Positions 5,409-5,496 of a DNA stretch of 5,496 bases are shown here, one piece after another (within the stretch, counting starts at the first letter, position 1; each line of letters opens with the position of its first letter). Origin of the DNA: an uncultured Methylobacter sp. (GTDB lineage: Bacteria; Pseudomonadota; Gammaproteobacteria; Methylococcales; Methylomonadaceae); the NCBI GenBank assembly GCA_903831545.1, contig CAIKYI010000246.1:1-5496 (forward strand), given 5' to 3'. The notes below the pieces were generated by a model. That model saw only the letters and a list, made by a program, of their open reading frames with translations. It was not told the DNA's origin and made no database searches. The position numbers were made by a program, and so were the translations under genes.

Positions 5409-5496
5409 ATTGCGAACTGTATTGTTAACAACCGATATCACTCCCAATTTAGATGTTATGCCATTAATAAGTCCTTTTGAAGTTGTAACAGTGTTA
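5401..5496 (+). CDS. 5' part of an unidentified ORF running off the window
   Basis: An ATG at 5401 opens a frame with no stop for the remaining 32 codons. The product begins MLKLRTVLLTTDITPNLD and continues to FEVVTVL. It overlaps the last 8 nt of the truncated HDOD gene in another frame. The beta-strand-rich start with LLTTD resembles the beginning of small YbjQ/DUF74-type putative metal-binding proteins, but this is a weak impression and not an identification. No good ribosome binding site is close; the nearest GGAG-like sequence is 19 nt upstream. It may be a real gene brought next to the HDOD break, or chance. Confidence 0.4.
   Translation, partial: MLKLRTVLLTTDITPNLDVMPLISPFEVVTVL

Overview
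The window is an ordinary chromosomal segment of a gammaproteobacterium, with moderate-GC coding DNA and AT-rich spacers. The main support is a clear CmoA, a tRNA wobble-uridine modification enzyme typical of Gammaproteobacteria. An aspartate-type (non-cysteine) HemB, a periplasmic MlaC-like protein and a PaaY/YrdA-type gamma-carbonic anhydrase fit the same group. The degenerate cyclic-nucleotide-fold plus HDOD protein would fit an environmental lineage such as the methanotrophic Methylococcales, but that is only an impression from family resemblance.

Layout. 1-497 has no convincing gene; it holds a 71-nt self-complementary element (251-321) and a short perfect palindrome (432-452). cmoA lies on the minus strand (498-1229). 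A 78-nt spacer with a nearly perfect 32-bp palindrome separates it from the minus-strand mlaC-like gene (1308-1955). A divergent promoter region (1956-2100) leads on the plus strand to hemB (2101-3105), which is followed by a probable terminator, and then to aroE (3218-4048). aroE converges on a minus-strand gamma-carbonic anhydrase gene (4093-4635) across a 44-nt gap. Three copies of a heptamer sit at this junction and supply the stop codon of the anhydrase gene. Just upstream of the anhydrase, on the same strand, is a 35-codon small ORF (4653-4760) that ends 17 nt before the anhydrase start. Divergent from it, on the plus strand, is a cNMP-fold/HDOD gene (4833-5408). Its HDOD domain stops after about 25 residues, and a different open frame begins at 5401 and runs off the window.

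How the genes work together. hemB (tetrapyrrole synthesis), aroE (shikimate pathway) and cmoA (tRNA modification) are housekeeping genes that only share a neighbourhood. The MlaC-like protein would carry phospholipid across the periplasm but has no mlaFEDB partners here. No defence system, CRISPR array, rRNA, tRNA or recognisable transposase was seen. The most interesting signals are the abrupt HDOD truncation, the small ORF ahead of the carbonic anhydrase, the stop-codon-supplying heptamer repeat, and the unexplained palindromes. I found no convincing new multi-gene system.
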